Source of the DNA: Isoptericola sp. BMS4
GTDB taxonomy: Bacteria > Actinomycetota > Actinomycetes > Actinomycetales > Cellulomonadaceae
Direction of reading: 5' to 3'
DNA length: 64,000 nucleotides
Assembly: GCF_011634835.1 (NCBI RefSeq)
Contig: NZ_SIRP01000001.1
Coordinates: forward strand, 1 to 64,000
The position numbers were made by a program, and so were the translations under genes. The stretch's first letter is position 1. Every line of letters starts with the position of its first letter. Positions 24,490-33,180 of this stretch are shown piece by piece. A model generated the notes under the pieces. The model was not told the DNA's origin. It saw only the letters and a program-made list of their open reading frames with translations, and made no database searches.

Positions 24490-26526
24490 TCAGAGGCCCG
24501 TGAGGAAGTCCTTCATGATCGGGCCGGCCGTCGTGGAGCCGTAGTCCCCGTCCTCGACGAAGACCGCGACGGCCAGGTCGTCCTGGATGGCGAGCATCCA
24601 CACGTGCTGCCGCGACCCGTCCCCGTACTGCGCGGTCCCGGTCTTGGCGCCGACGACGCCCGGCACGCCCTGCAGCAGGTCGGCGCTGCCGTCGGTGACG
24701 ACACCGTGCATGAGGTCGCGGAGCACGGCCGCCTCGTCGGCGGTCACGCCGCCCTCCACGGTCTCGGCGCCGTCGGACGCCTCCGGGGACTCCGACGGCT
24801 CCTCGCCCTCGGCGTCCCCGCCGTCCCCGGCGCCCTCGGTCTCGCGGACCAGCACCGGCCGCACCGGCTCACCCGCGACGACGCTCGCCGCGACGGTGGC
24901 CATGCCGAGCGGCGAGGCCTGCACCTTGCCCTGGCCGATCAGCGACGCCGCGTGCTCGGTGGCGCCGGCCTTCGCCGGGACGGAGCCGAGGAACGCCGGG
25001 ACGCCCACGCCTGCGGCGACGTCCTCGTCGTCGGTCAGCCCGAGCGCGGCGGCGGCCGCGGTGAGGTCCTTCTGGGCGACCTTCTCCCGCTGGGCGATCA
25101 TCGCGGTGTTGCACGAGTGGGCGAACGCGGTGCGCAGCGGCACCGTGCCCAGGGCCGACGACGGGTAGCCGGGGACGTTGGAGAACTCGCGGCCGTCGAC
25201 CGTGATCGTCGGGGAGCACTCGACCTTCGAGTCCGGGCCGAGGCCCGCGCGCTGGAACGCCAGGCCGTCCACGACCTTGAACGTCGACCCCGGCGGGTAC
25301 TGGCCGAGCGTCGCCGTGGACCAGCCCTCGCTGCCCGGGCCGCTCGCCGCGGCGAGCACCTCGCCCGACGAGGGCCGGACGGCCACGATCGCGCTGGCCG
25401 GGTCGACGTCCGACAGCACCTTCTCGGCGTGCTTCTGCATCCCGACGTCGAGGGTGGTCGCCACGGGGGTCCCGTCCACGGGGTCGACGCGGAAGACCTC
25501 GCGCACCTCCTCGCCGTCGTCGTCCGCCCCCGGCGGCAGCACCCGGACGACGACGCCGCGGTCGCCCGCCAGCTGGTCCTCGTAGGACTGCTGGATCCCC
25601 GACAGCCCGACGACGTCCCCCTGCTTCACGTCCCCGCCGGAGGCCTCGATGACCTCCGCCGTCGCCTCCCCCGCGCGCCCGACGATCGGGGCGGCGAAGT
25701 CGCTCGTCGGGGCCAGCTCCAGGGTGTCGGGGATCGCGGCCACGCCGATGATGTCGAGCGCCTCGTCGACGGTGAAGTCGACCCCCGAGTTCTTCTTCCG
25801 GATCGTGATCGCCTCGACGAACGCCTTGTCGCCCGCGGCCTGCACGATGTCGAAGAAGACGTTGGGCTCGCGGCCCACCAGGACGGCGAGCTCGCGCGCC
25901 GCGGACTCCTCGCCGAGGCCCTCGACCGCCGTCTTGTCCACACCGATGTGCCACACGTCGCGGGCCGTGACCATCGGGTCGCCGGCGCCGTCGAGGATGT
26001 CCGCGCGGTCGGGCTCGAGCCGCTCGACCTCGAGCCGCTCGCCGGGCGCGAGGTCGGGGACGATGAGGTCCGGCTGCCACACGACCTGCCACTGCCCGGG
26101 CTCCGCGCCGTCCTCCTCGGCCGCCGCCGTCCCGGCCGGCGGCACGTACGTCAGGTCGACGTCCGTGCTGTACTCCCAGGTCGCGGTCGGCGTCACCGCC
26201 CAGGACCACGCGAGGGTGGCCGTCGCCTCCGCTCCCCCGCCCTCGGTGGTCGTGACGTCGCCGACGTCGGCCACGCTCACCGCGTGCTTCCGCTCCCCGG
26301 AGGCGTCGAGGAGCGGCTCGACGACCTGCGACAGCTGGGTCTGCGGGGAGACCGACTCCCCGACGTCGAGGGGGAGGCCCGACACGTCCACGGCCGCGAG
26401 CGCCTCGGCGAGCGCGTGCGCGACGTCGTCCGGGGGCGGGACGTCCGGCCCGCTGCAGGCGACCAGCGGCAGCGCGAGACCGGGGATCAGCACGAGAGAG
26501 AGAACGTTTCGGGTCCGACGGCGCAC
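24490..26526 (-). CDS. Penicillin-binding protein (class B transpeptidase, MecA-N type)
   Basis: A 678-residue lipoprotein-like transpeptidase that cross-links peptidoglycan outside the membrane. The signal peptide ends LALPLVACSG, a lipobox. A MecA N-terminal-like domain spans about 30-160 and a dimerisation domain follows. The transpeptidase has the three active motifs: GSTFK (near 410), SCN (near 470) and KTGT (near 630). An acidic Glu/Ser/Asp insert near residue 590 is unusual. GTG is the start, seven bases after TACGCT (26539-26534 on the minus strand). It is divergent from an M15 peptidase, another wall enzyme. Confidence 0.92.
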   Translation of the reverse strand: MRRRTRNVLSLVLIPGLALPLVACSGPDVPPPDDVAHALAEALAAVDVSGLPLDVGESVSPQTQLSQVVEPLLDASGERKHAVSVADVGDVTTTEGGGAEATATLAWSWAVTPTATWEYSTDVDLTYVPPAGTAAAEEDGAEPGQWQVVWQPDLIVPDLAPGERLEVERLEPDRADILDGAGDPMVTARDVWHIGVDKTAVEGLGEESAARELAVLVGREPNVFFDIVQAAGDKAFVEAITIRKKNSGVDFTVDEALDIIGVAAIPDTLELAPTSDFAAPIVGRAGEATAEVIEASGGDVKQGDVVGLSGIQQSYEDQLAGDRGVVVRVLPPGADDDGEEVREVFRVDPVDGTPVATTLDVGMQKHAEKVLSDVDPASAIVAVRPSSGEVLAAASGPGSEGWSTATLGQYPPGSTFKVVDGLAFQRAGLGPDSKVECSPTITVDGREFSNVPGYPSSALGTVPLRTAFAHSCNTAMIAQREKVAQKDLTAAAAALGLTDDEDVAAGVGVPAFLGSVPAKAGATEHAASLIGQGKVQASPLGMATVAASVVAGEPVRPVLVRETEGAGDGGDAEGEEPSESPEASDGAETVEGGVTADEAAVLRDLMHGVVTDGSADLLQGVPGVVGAKTGTAQYGDGSRQHVWMLAIQDDLAVAVFVEDGDYGSTTAGPIMKDFLTGL

Positions 26527-26564
26527 CTTGGCGAGCGTAGCGGTTCACTGGCACCCTGGTCGCC

Positions 26565-27362
26565 GTGCCCCCCGGATGTCATGTGTCCATGCTGCGACGA
26601 ATCTGTGTGACAGCCGTCACCACGACGGCCCTCGCCGGCCTCGGCGTGGCCGCCGGGACCTCGGCGCAGGCCGTGCTCCCGGTGCCCGGACCCTCGCTCG
26701 GCGAGGTGACCTTCGCCGCGGCGGACGACCCGGCCCACCCGTGGGTCCTCGTCAACAAGACCCACCCGATCACGCCGCGGGACTGGGCCCCTCAGCGCCT
26801 CGTCCGGCCCGACGTCGCCGCGCTCGGCGCCCACGACCGGCTCCGCCCCGTGGCGGCCCGAGCGCTCGAGCAGCTCGCCGCCGCCTCCGAGCGCGCCACC
26901 GGGCACGAGCTGGTGCTCGTCTCCGGCTACCGCAGCGCCGCCTACCAGGGCGACCTCTACGACCGGTACGTCGCCTCCCACGGACGGCGCGAGGCCGACA
27001 CGTTCTCCGCCCGCAGCGGCCACTCCGAGCACCAGACGGGCCTCGCCGCCGACGTCACCGAGGCCGGCACCCCGTTCACCCGGTTCGGCGGGACCGAGTC
27101 CGGCCGGTGGGTGCGCGAGCACGCCTGGCGCTACGGGTTCGTCGTGCGGTACCCGGCCGGCGAGCGCGCCGTGACCGGGTACGCGCCCGAGCCGTGGCAC
27201 CTGCGGTACGTCGGCGTCGGGCTCGCGTCCCACCTGCGCCTCAGCGACGCCACCACCCTCGAGGAGGCGTTAGGGACCGGGCCGGCGCCCGACTACCCCG
27301 CCGACGACGCCGGACCCGACGGGTCCGAGGGGCCGGAGAAGGCCGACAGGTCCGCGAGATAG
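26565..27362 (+). CDS. D-alanyl-D-alanine carboxypeptidase (M15/VanY family), secreted
   Basis: A 265-residue secreted zinc peptidase that trims the terminal D-Ala of peptidoglycan stem peptides. A signal peptide (LRRICVTAVTTTALAGLGV...SAQA) precedes the VanY domain, which has ELVLVSGYRSAAYQ, SGHSEHQTGLAADVT (zinc ligands H and D) and APEPWHLRYVG (third ligand H). GTG 26565 lies seven bases after CACCCT, matching the leaderless pattern; the ATG at 26589 would give a more ordinary signal peptide and is a fair alternative. It is divergent from the penicillin-binding protein. Confidence 0.9.
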   Translation: MPPGCHVSMLRRICVTAVTTTALAGLGVAAGTSAQAVLPVPGPSLGEVTFAAADDPAHPWVLVNKTHPITPRDWAPQRLVRPDVAALGAHDRLRPVAARALEQLAAASERATGHELVLVSGYRSAAYQGDLYDRYVASHGRREADTFSARSGHSEHQTGLAADVTEAGTPFTRFGGTESGRWVREHAWRYGFVVRYPAGERAVTGYAPEPWHLRYVGVGLASHLRLSDATTLEEALGTGPAPDYPADDAGPDGSEGPEKADRSAR

Positions 27363-27374
27363 GCCCCGGGGCGG

Positions 27375-28604
27375 TCAGCCGAGGGCCCGGCCGAGCCGCT
27401 CGACCGCCTCCGTGAGGATCGCGGGTGACGTCGCGAGGTTGAGCCGCAGCCACCCCGCCCCACCGGCGCCGAACGTCACGCCGTCGCCCAGCGCCACCCG
27501 CGCACGCTCGACGACGAACCGGTGCGCGTCGCCCGCCGGCACCCTGTCCGGCAGCGCCGCGCGCACGTCCAGCCACGCGAGGTACGTGGCGTCGGCCGGC
27601 TGCACCCGCACGGCCGGGGCGTGGTCGGCGAGCAGCGTCGTGGCGAGCTCCCGGTTGCGCACGATCCCCGCGAGCAGCGCGTCGAGCCAGTCGTCGCCGT
27701 CGGCGTAGGCGCCGGCGTGCGCGAGCACGGCGAGGTGGTTGACGGCGTGCCCCGCGACCTCCGGGATGCGGCGCAGGTCGGCCGCCGCCTCCGGCCCGGC
27801 CACCGCGACCGCGGCGCGCAGCCCGGCGAGGTTGAACGCCTTCGACGCCGAGTGCACCGCGATCGCGCGCTCCGCGCCCGCCACCGACAGCAGCGGGACG
27901 AACGCCGGGGCGCCGGGCCGCACCCGCTCGAACGTGAAGGGGGCGTGGATCTCGTCCGCGACGACGCGCACGCCGTGGCGGTCGGCGAGCGCCAGCACCG
28001 CCTCCAGCTCGTCCCGGGTGTGCGCCACCCCGCCCGGGTTGTGCGGGTTGCACAGCAGCAGGACGGCGCGGCGGCCGCTGCCCGGGCCGGAGCCGCCGCC
28101 GGTGGCGCGGGCGAACGCGGCCTCGAGCGCGCCCGGGTCCAGCCGCCCGTCCGGCGCGAGCGGCGCCTCGACGACCTGGCGGCCCTCGTGGCGCGGGAAC
28201 GCGTAGAACGGCGGGTACACCGGCGGGGTGACGACGACCGCGTCGCCCGGCGCCGTCAGCACGCGCAGCACCTCGGTGATCGCGACCATGACGTCGGGGA
28301 GGGTGCGGCTGGTCGGGACGTCGGGCACCCACCCCCACCGCCGCGCGGCGAACGGGGCCAGGGCCTCCGCGTAGGCGGTGCCGGTGTCGTAGCCGGTGTC
28401 GCCCACGTCCAGGGCACGCCGGACGGCGTCGGCCACGAAGGGCGCCGTGGGGACGTCCATCTCGGCGACGAACAACGGCAGCACGTCGGGCGGGTAGGCC
28501 CGCCACTTCACCGAGGTGCGACGGCGCAGGTCGTCGAGGGTGAGCTGGTCCAGGGGGCAGTCGCGCGCCGTCAGGGCGGCGACGGCGGACTCGTCGGTCG
28601 TCAC
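27375..28604 (-). CDS. PLP aminotransferase/C-S lyase (MalY/PatB type)
   Basis: A 409-residue fold-type I PLP enzyme. The N-terminal SVKWRAYPPDVLPLFVAEMDVPTAP is the hallmark of the MalY/PatB group, which cleaves cystathionine or cysteine conjugates. Next come the cofactor motifs LLCNPHNPGGV, VVADEIHAPF and the Schiff-base lysine in HSASKAFNLAGLR. The C-terminal domain ends with GWLRLNLATSP, the Arg that holds the substrate carboxylate. GTG is the start. It converges on the M15 peptidase gene with 12 bases between. The natural substrate cannot be told from other class I aminotransferases by eye. Confidence 0.9.
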   Translation of the reverse strand: MTTDESAVAALTARDCPLDQLTLDDLRRRTSVKWRAYPPDVLPLFVAEMDVPTAPFVADAVRRALDVGDTGYDTGTAYAEALAPFAARRWGWVPDVPTSRTLPDVMVAITEVLRVLTAPGDAVVVTPPVYPPFYAFPRHEGRQVVEAPLAPDGRLDPGALEAAFARATGGGSGPGSGRRAVLLLCNPHNPGGVAHTRDELEAVLALADRHGVRVVADEIHAPFTFERVRPGAPAFVPLLSVAGAERAIAVHSASKAFNLAGLRAAVAVAGPEAAADLRRIPEVAGHAVNHLAVLAHAGAYADGDDWLDALLAGIVRNRELATTLLADHAPAVRVQPADATYLAWLDVRAALPDRVPAGDAHRFVVERARVALGDGVTFGAGGAGWLRLNLATSPAILTEAVERLGRALG

Positions 28605-28665
28605 GGCTCCGGTCTACCAGACACCGCCGACTCAGGGCCGGGCGGGGCGCCGGGGCGGTGCGCCG

Positions 28666-29370
28666 TCAGGCGTCGACGGCGGCGGGCCGCACCACGTCCT
28701 CCCACTGCTCCTCGCGCAGCGCCGGCTCGTCGTCGCTGCGGCCCGCCCAGGCGCGGGCGTCCTCGATCGCACCGCGCAGCAGGTCGCGAAGCCGTGCGTC
28801 GACGTCGGGGACGAAGGCCTCGCTGATGCCCTGCACGGCGGTCGAGACGACGGACGGTGCGGCGTCGCGGACGAACCGCTTGGGCCGCACGCGCGTGCCC
28901 TCGCAGAACCGGTACGCCCAGTCCGTGGTCTTCGGGGCCGTCTCGAGCGCGTCGACGCTGGCCTGGGAGAGCGTGCCGTCGGGGCGGTCGTCGAGCGTGT
29001 CCAGCATCCGCTCGGCGCCGATGACCGCGACGGCGAGCGTCTGCTGCCGGTCCGCGGGCGCCACCGGCAGTGCGGCCTGCGCGGCGCGCAGCGCGATCCG
29101 CACGTCCCAGCGCGGGTCGTCGCTGGTCAGCCCGATGACCGACGGGATCAGCGGCGCCAGCTGCGGCCGTGCCCGGTCGGAGGTCAGGTCGTTGACCGCG
29201 CGCGCGAGCATCGCCAGCAGCGGGTGCGTGCACTGCGGGTGGTCGCTCCACCGCTCACCGGCGAGGAACGACGCCAGCTCCATGAAGCACGCGCCCTTCT
29301 TCGGGTTGCGGTGCTTGCCACGTCCGAGCATCGGCAGGGCGTCGAAAGCACCTGCGACAGATCCAGCCAC
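28666..29370 (-). CDS. Hypothetical protein, helical
   Basis: A 234-residue soluble protein that I do not recognise. No signal peptide or membrane span is seen. It contains KHRNPKKGACFMELASFLAGERWSDHP, and repeated Ala/Leu helices. The GTG at 29370 has GGGGGTGG a few bases upstream. The phrase CFMELASFLAGERWSDHPQCTHPLLA, with paired Cys and His, is the most conserved-looking part. The pattern MELASFLAGE is familiar from short uncharacterised actinobacterial proteins but gives no function. It is divergent from the small Arg/Ala-rich gene at 29650. Confidence 0.72.
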   Translation of the reverse strand: MAGSVAGAFDALPMLGRGKHRNPKKGACFMELASFLAGERWSDHPQCTHPLLAMLARAVNDLTSDRARPQLAPLIPSVIGLTSDDPRWDVRIALRAAQAALPVAPADRQQTLAVAVIGAERMLDTLDDRPDGTLSQASVDALETAPKTTDWAYRFCEGTRVRPKRFVRDAAPSVVSTAVQGISEAFVPDVDARLRDLLRGAIEDARAWAGRSDDEPALREEQWEDVVRPAAVDA

Positions 29371-29485
29371 GAGTCCACCCCCGTATCGATCCGGTCCTCC
29401 CAGTGTGCGACCGGTGTGACCCAGGTCGCAACGGATAGCCGCCGACCGGGGGCGTCGCGCGTCGCCGCCCGCCGGGGCCCGCCCC

Positions 29486-29530
29486 TACCTCAGACCCCTC
29501 CCCGGCCCCGTCCCGACGTCGTCTGAGGTA
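29486..29530. promoter_or_regulatory. Inverted repeat TACCTCAGAC / GTCTGAGGTA
   Basis: Two perfect 10-bp arms (29486-29495 and 29521-29530) are separated by 25 bases, and a third related half-site, CACCTCAGGAC, occurs at 29576. They lie in the 279-base gap before the small-protein/LuxR pair. The rest of that gap holds no feature I can name. A regulator site is plausible; the large LuxR-type regulator downstream is one candidate. Confidence 0.45.
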
Positions 29531-29649
29531 CCCCCGACCTGCGAAGACCGGGCGTCTGACCGATCCGCCGGCCCCCACCTCAGGACGAGCGTGGACCCCA
29601 CGCCGCCACGACCGGAACGTCCGGTCGGCGGCACTCGGAGGGGACGATC

Positions 29650-30066
29650 ATGGGACAGCAGCTGTGGGGACCGGGCCTGGAGGCCGAGGTCGAGTACCGC
29701 CGCGAGCGTCTGACGCAGGCCTACCGCGGGGTCGGCGCGGTGCCGGCCCTCCGCCGGGCGCTGCGCGACCGCGCCCGGGCGCGGCGGACGGCCCGCCGCA
29801 ACGCACGGCGGGCGGCGCGGGGGTCGCGGAGGTCGGCGGCCGGCGCTGCGCGGGAGACCGCCCGACGGGCGGCCGCCGGCCTCGGCGCGGTCCTGGACGC
29901 CGTCGCGGCGCGCACCGACGCGCGCGCCTGGGACGCGCAGGTCACGCCCCGGACGCCGGAGGCCACCGGCGCGCCCACGGGGGTGCACCGCCTGGTCGCC
30001 GGGCGCGGGGACGGCACGGGGCACGGTGCCGGACACGGTGCCGAGGCCGGGGGCAGGGCCGCATGA
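29650..30066 (+). CDS. Small Arg/Ala-rich hypothetical protein
   Basis: A 138-residue very basic protein. Residues 25-75 are almost all Arg and Ala (RDRARARRTARRNARRAARG and similar), forming a long amphipathic helix likely to bind nucleic acid or acidic lipid. The C-terminus is Gly/His-rich (GTGHGAGHGAEAGG). A strong GGAGGGG ribosome site lies before the ATG, and the stop overlaps the next start by four bases (ATGA), so it is translationally coupled to the LuxR regulator. No known family. The composition could be a coding artefact of GC-rich DNA, but the ribosome site argues for a gene. Confidence 0.62.
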   Translation: MGQQLWGPGLEAEVEYRRERLTQAYRGVGAVPALRRALRDRARARRTARRNARRAARGSRRSAAGAARETARRAAAGLGAVLDAVAARTDARAWDAQVTPRTPEATGAPTGVHRLVAGRGDGTGHGAGHGAEAGGRAA

Positions 30067-33000
30067 GCGGCGGCGACGGCGGCGCCCGGGTCGTTCCCGA
30101 CGGCCCGGGCGCCGCTGTCGTGCCCGGCTCAGGCCACCCGGCGGCGGGTGTCGGTGCGCGGTGGGACGATCACGGTGTGCGCCGCTCCAGCCGAGTCCCC
30201 CTCGTCGCCCGCCAGGAAGAGGTCGCCACGTTCCGTGGCGCGCTGGAGCGCGCCGCCGCCGGGGAGCCCGGCATGCTGCTGGTCGGCGGCGACGCCGGGG
30301 TGGGCAAGACCCGGCTCGTGACCCACCTCGGCCAGGTCGCCCGCGACGCGGGCGCGCGCGTCGTCGTCGCGCACTGCGTCGACCTGGGCGACGTCGGCAT
30401 CCCGTACCTGCCGCTGACGGAGGCCCTCGCCGAGCTGCGCGGCGACCCGGACGTGGACGAGGCCGTCGCCGAGCGGCCGGCGCTGGCCCGGCTGCTCGAC
30501 CCGGCCGCCGACGGCGGGGCGGAGCACGCGGAACGCCTGCAGCTGTTCGACGGCGTCGCGCGGTCGCTCGCCGCCGCGGGCCGCCCCGGCGCGCCCCTCG
30601 TCCTCGTGCTGGAGGACGCGCACTGGGCCGACTCCTCGACCCGCGACGTCCTGCGCTTCGTCGTCGCGCGCCTGCGGGCGGAGCACCTCCTGGTCGTCGT
30701 CACCTACCGCAGCGACGACGTGGACCGGCGGCACCCGCTGCGCCCCCTCCTGGCCGAGCTGCACCGCCGGCGCGCGGTCGAGCACCTCGAGCTGTCGCCG
30801 TTCACGGCCGACGAGCTGCGCGACTTCACGACTGCCGTCCGCGACGGCGAGCCGCTGCCCCCGCGCGACCTCGACGAGGTGCGGCGGCGGTCGGAGGGCA
30901 ACGCCTTCTTCGCCGAGGAGCTCCTGGCCGCCGGGGCGCCGTCGTCGACCCTGCCGTGGTCGCTCACCGACGTGCTGCAGGCCCGGCTGCAGCGGCTCGG
31001 CCCGGCCGCGCAGCAGCTCGCCCGGCTGGCCTCCGCCTCGGGCCGGCAGGTCGACGAGACGCTCCTCGCCGCGGCCGCCGACCGGCTGCCGGGGCTGCAC
31101 CCCGACGGCGCCCTGGACGAGGCGCTGCGCGACGCCGTCGCGCAGCAGGTGCTCGGCGTCGAGGGCCGCACGCTCGCGTTCCGGCACGCGCTCCTCGCCG
31201 AGGCGCTCTACCTCGACCTGCTGCCCGGGGAGCGCACGTCGATCCACCGGGCCTACCTGGAGGCGCTCGCCGCGGACCCCGCCCTCGGCTCGGCCGCGCA
31301 GCGCGCGCACCACGCGCGGGCCGGCCACGACCTGCCGGCGGCGCTCGTGGCGTCCGCCGAGGCCGCCGTGGAGGCCCGCGGGCTCCTCGCCCCCGCCGAG
31401 GAGCTGCGACACCTCGAGGAGGTGCTGGCGCTGTGGGAGTCCGTGCCGGACGCCGCGGACCTGCTCGACCGGGACCGGGTGGACGTCGCGCTCGAAGCGG
31501 CCGGGGCCGCCTCGAGCGCAGGCCTGGAGCCGCGCGCGAGACAGCTGGCGCACGGCGTCGTCGAGGCCCTCGACGACGACCCGGAGCGGCAGGCCCGCGT
31601 GCGGCACGTCCTCGTGAAGTCCCTGCTCGTGCTCGACGAGGACGACGAGGCGCGGCGCCAGTCCGAGGCAGCGCTCGCCGTGCTGGCCCCGGGCGGCCGG
31701 GTCGAGGAGGCCGTGCCCACCCCCGACCTCGCGTGGACGCTGGCCCTGCACGCCCTCGTCGAGACCGACCTCGAGTTCGACCTCGAGTCCGACGTCGACC
31801 ACGACGACGAGGCCCGCCGCTGGGCCGAGCGGGCGGTCCAGGTGGCGCGTGCCGCCGGCGCCCCCGACGCGGAGGCCCACGCGCTCACCACGCTGGGCGT
31901 CCTGGAGGTCGAGGACCCGCGGGCCGCCGCCGACCGGTACGCCGCGGCGCGGGAGCGCGCCAGGGCAGCGGGCGACCTGCCCACCGAGCTGCGCAGCTGG
32001 TACAACCTCACGATCACCCGCTTCTACGCCGGGGAGCTGGAGCCGGCCGCCACGACCGCGGCGCAGGGCGTCGCGCGAGCCCTGGAGACCGGGATGACGT
32101 GGAGCCCCTACGGCGTGCAGCTGCAGGTGATCACCGAGCTCCTGCGGTACTTCCAGGGCGACCTGGCGGCGCGCGGGACCGCCCCGGGGACGCCGAGCTT
32201 CGCCGTCGGGTACCTGGACGCCGTCCGGCTCTACGCCGCGGTGGCGCGCGAGGGCGGCGACGCCGTGCCCCTCGCGGAGGCGACCCGCCCGGACTGGGAG
32301 TCCGACGGGCAGATCGTGCTCCTGGCCGGCGGCTGCCTCGTGGACGCGCTCACCTGGGCGCAGCGGTACGACGACGCCTCCGCCCTGGCCGAGGAGATCG
32401 CCGACCACCTCGGCGCGATCTGGACGGAGTTCTTCCTGGGCCGCATCTGGATCTCCGCGCTCGCGACGGCGGCGCTGGCGGACGCCGCCGAGGCTCCGGG
32501 GGCCGGCACGCCGGACGGGTCCGGCGGGGCCGCCACCGAGCCCGGGGCGTCCGTCCTCGCCCGCGCCGACCACCTGCTCGCCGTGGCCCGCGAGACCGCC
32601 GAGCGCGGGCGCCCGCGCGGCGGGCGGCTGGGGCCCGAGGGGCGCGCCTGGCTGCTGCGCGCCGAGGCCGAGCGCGCCCGCGTGCGTGCCGCCGTCACCG
32701 GCGAGCCCGCCGACCCCGAGATCTGGGAGCGCTGCGTGCGCGCCTTCGACTTCGGCTACCGGTACGAGACCGCCCGCTCGCGGCTGCGCTGGGCGCAGGC
32801 CCTCCGCGCCGCCGGCGACACGCCGGCCTCCGAGGTCGAGGCGGCGGAGGCGCTCGCCGAGGCGGAGGCGATGGGCGCGGAACCGCTGGCCGACGCCGTG
32901 CGGTCCTGGGCCCGCCGCGCCCGCGTCCCGCTGCCCGGGGTGCGACGCGCACCGACCACGCTGCTCACGGCCCGGGAGGAGGAGGTGCTGGAGCTCGTCG

Positions 33001-33155
33001 CGCAGGGGCTGAGCAACCGGCAGATCGGCGAGCACCTGTTCATCTCCACCAAGACGGTCAGCGTGCACGTGTCGAACCTGCTCGCGAAGCTCGGTGTCTC
33101 CGGGCGGGCGGAGGCCGTCGCGGTCGCGCACCGGCGCGGACTGCTGAGCGTCTGA
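30063..33155 (+). CDS. Large LuxR-family ATPase regulator (LAL/MalT-like)
   Basis: A 1,030-residue regulator. The N-terminal AAA/STAND ATPase has Walker A GGDAGVGKTR and Walker B LVLVLEDAHWAD. A long helical, TPR-like middle follows. The C-terminal LuxR helix-turn-helix (LTAREEEVLELVAQGLSNRQIG, then TKTVSVHVSNLLAKLG) binds DNA. Such proteins use ATP and a ligand to activate transcription of carbon-use or secondary-metabolite genes. The ATG at 30063 overlaps the preceding stop; a GTG at 30177 would remove about 38 low-complexity residues and is an alternative. Targets are unknown. Confidence 0.9.
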   Translation: MSGGDGGARVVPDGPGAAVVPGSGHPAAGVGARWDDHGVRRSSRVPLVARQEEVATFRGALERAAAGEPGMLLVGGDAGVGKTRLVTHLGQVARDAGARVVVAHCVDLGDVGIPYLPLTEALAELRGDPDVDEAVAERPALARLLDPAADGGAEHAERLQLFDGVARSLAAAGRPGAPLVLVLEDAHWADSSTRDVLRFVVARLRAEHLLVVVTYRSDDVDRRHPLRPLLAELHRRRAVEHLELSPFTADELRDFTTAVRDGEPLPPRDLDEVRRRSEGNAFFAEELLAAGAPSSTLPWSLTDVLQARLQRLGPAAQQLARLASASGRQVDETLLAAAADRLPGLHPDGALDEALRDAVAQQVLGVEGRTLAFRHALLAEALYLDLLPGERTSIHRAYLEALAADPALGSAAQRAHHARAGHDLPAALVASAEAAVEARGLLAPAEELRHLEEVLALWESVPDAADLLDRDRVDVALEAAGAASSAGLEPRARQLAHGVVEALDDDPERQARVRHVLVKSLLVLDEDDEARRQSEAALAVLAPGGRVEEAVPTPDLAWTLALHALVETDLEFDLESDVDHDDEARRWAERAVQVARAAGAPDAEAHALTTLGVLEVEDPRAAADRYAAARERARAAGDLPTELRSWYNLTITRFYAGELEPAATTAAQGVARALETGMTWSPYGVQLQVITELLRYFQGDLAARGTAPGTPSFAVGYLDAVRLYAAVAREGGDAVPLAEATRPDWESDGQIVLLAGGCLVDALTWAQRYDDASALAEEIADHLGAIWTEFFLGRIWISALATAALADAAEAPGAGTPDGSGGAATEPGASVLARADHLLAVARETAERGRPRGGRLGPEGRAWLLRAEAERARVRAAVTGEPADPEIWERCVRAFDFGYRYETARSRLRWAQALRAAGDTPASEVEAAEALAEAEAMGAEPLADAVRSWARRARVPLPGVRRAPTTLLTAREEEVLELVAQGLSNRQIGEHLFISTKTVSVHVSNLLAKLGVSGRAEAVAVAHRRGLLSV

Positions 33156-33180
33156 GCACGGCGGGTCCATACTGAACGAC

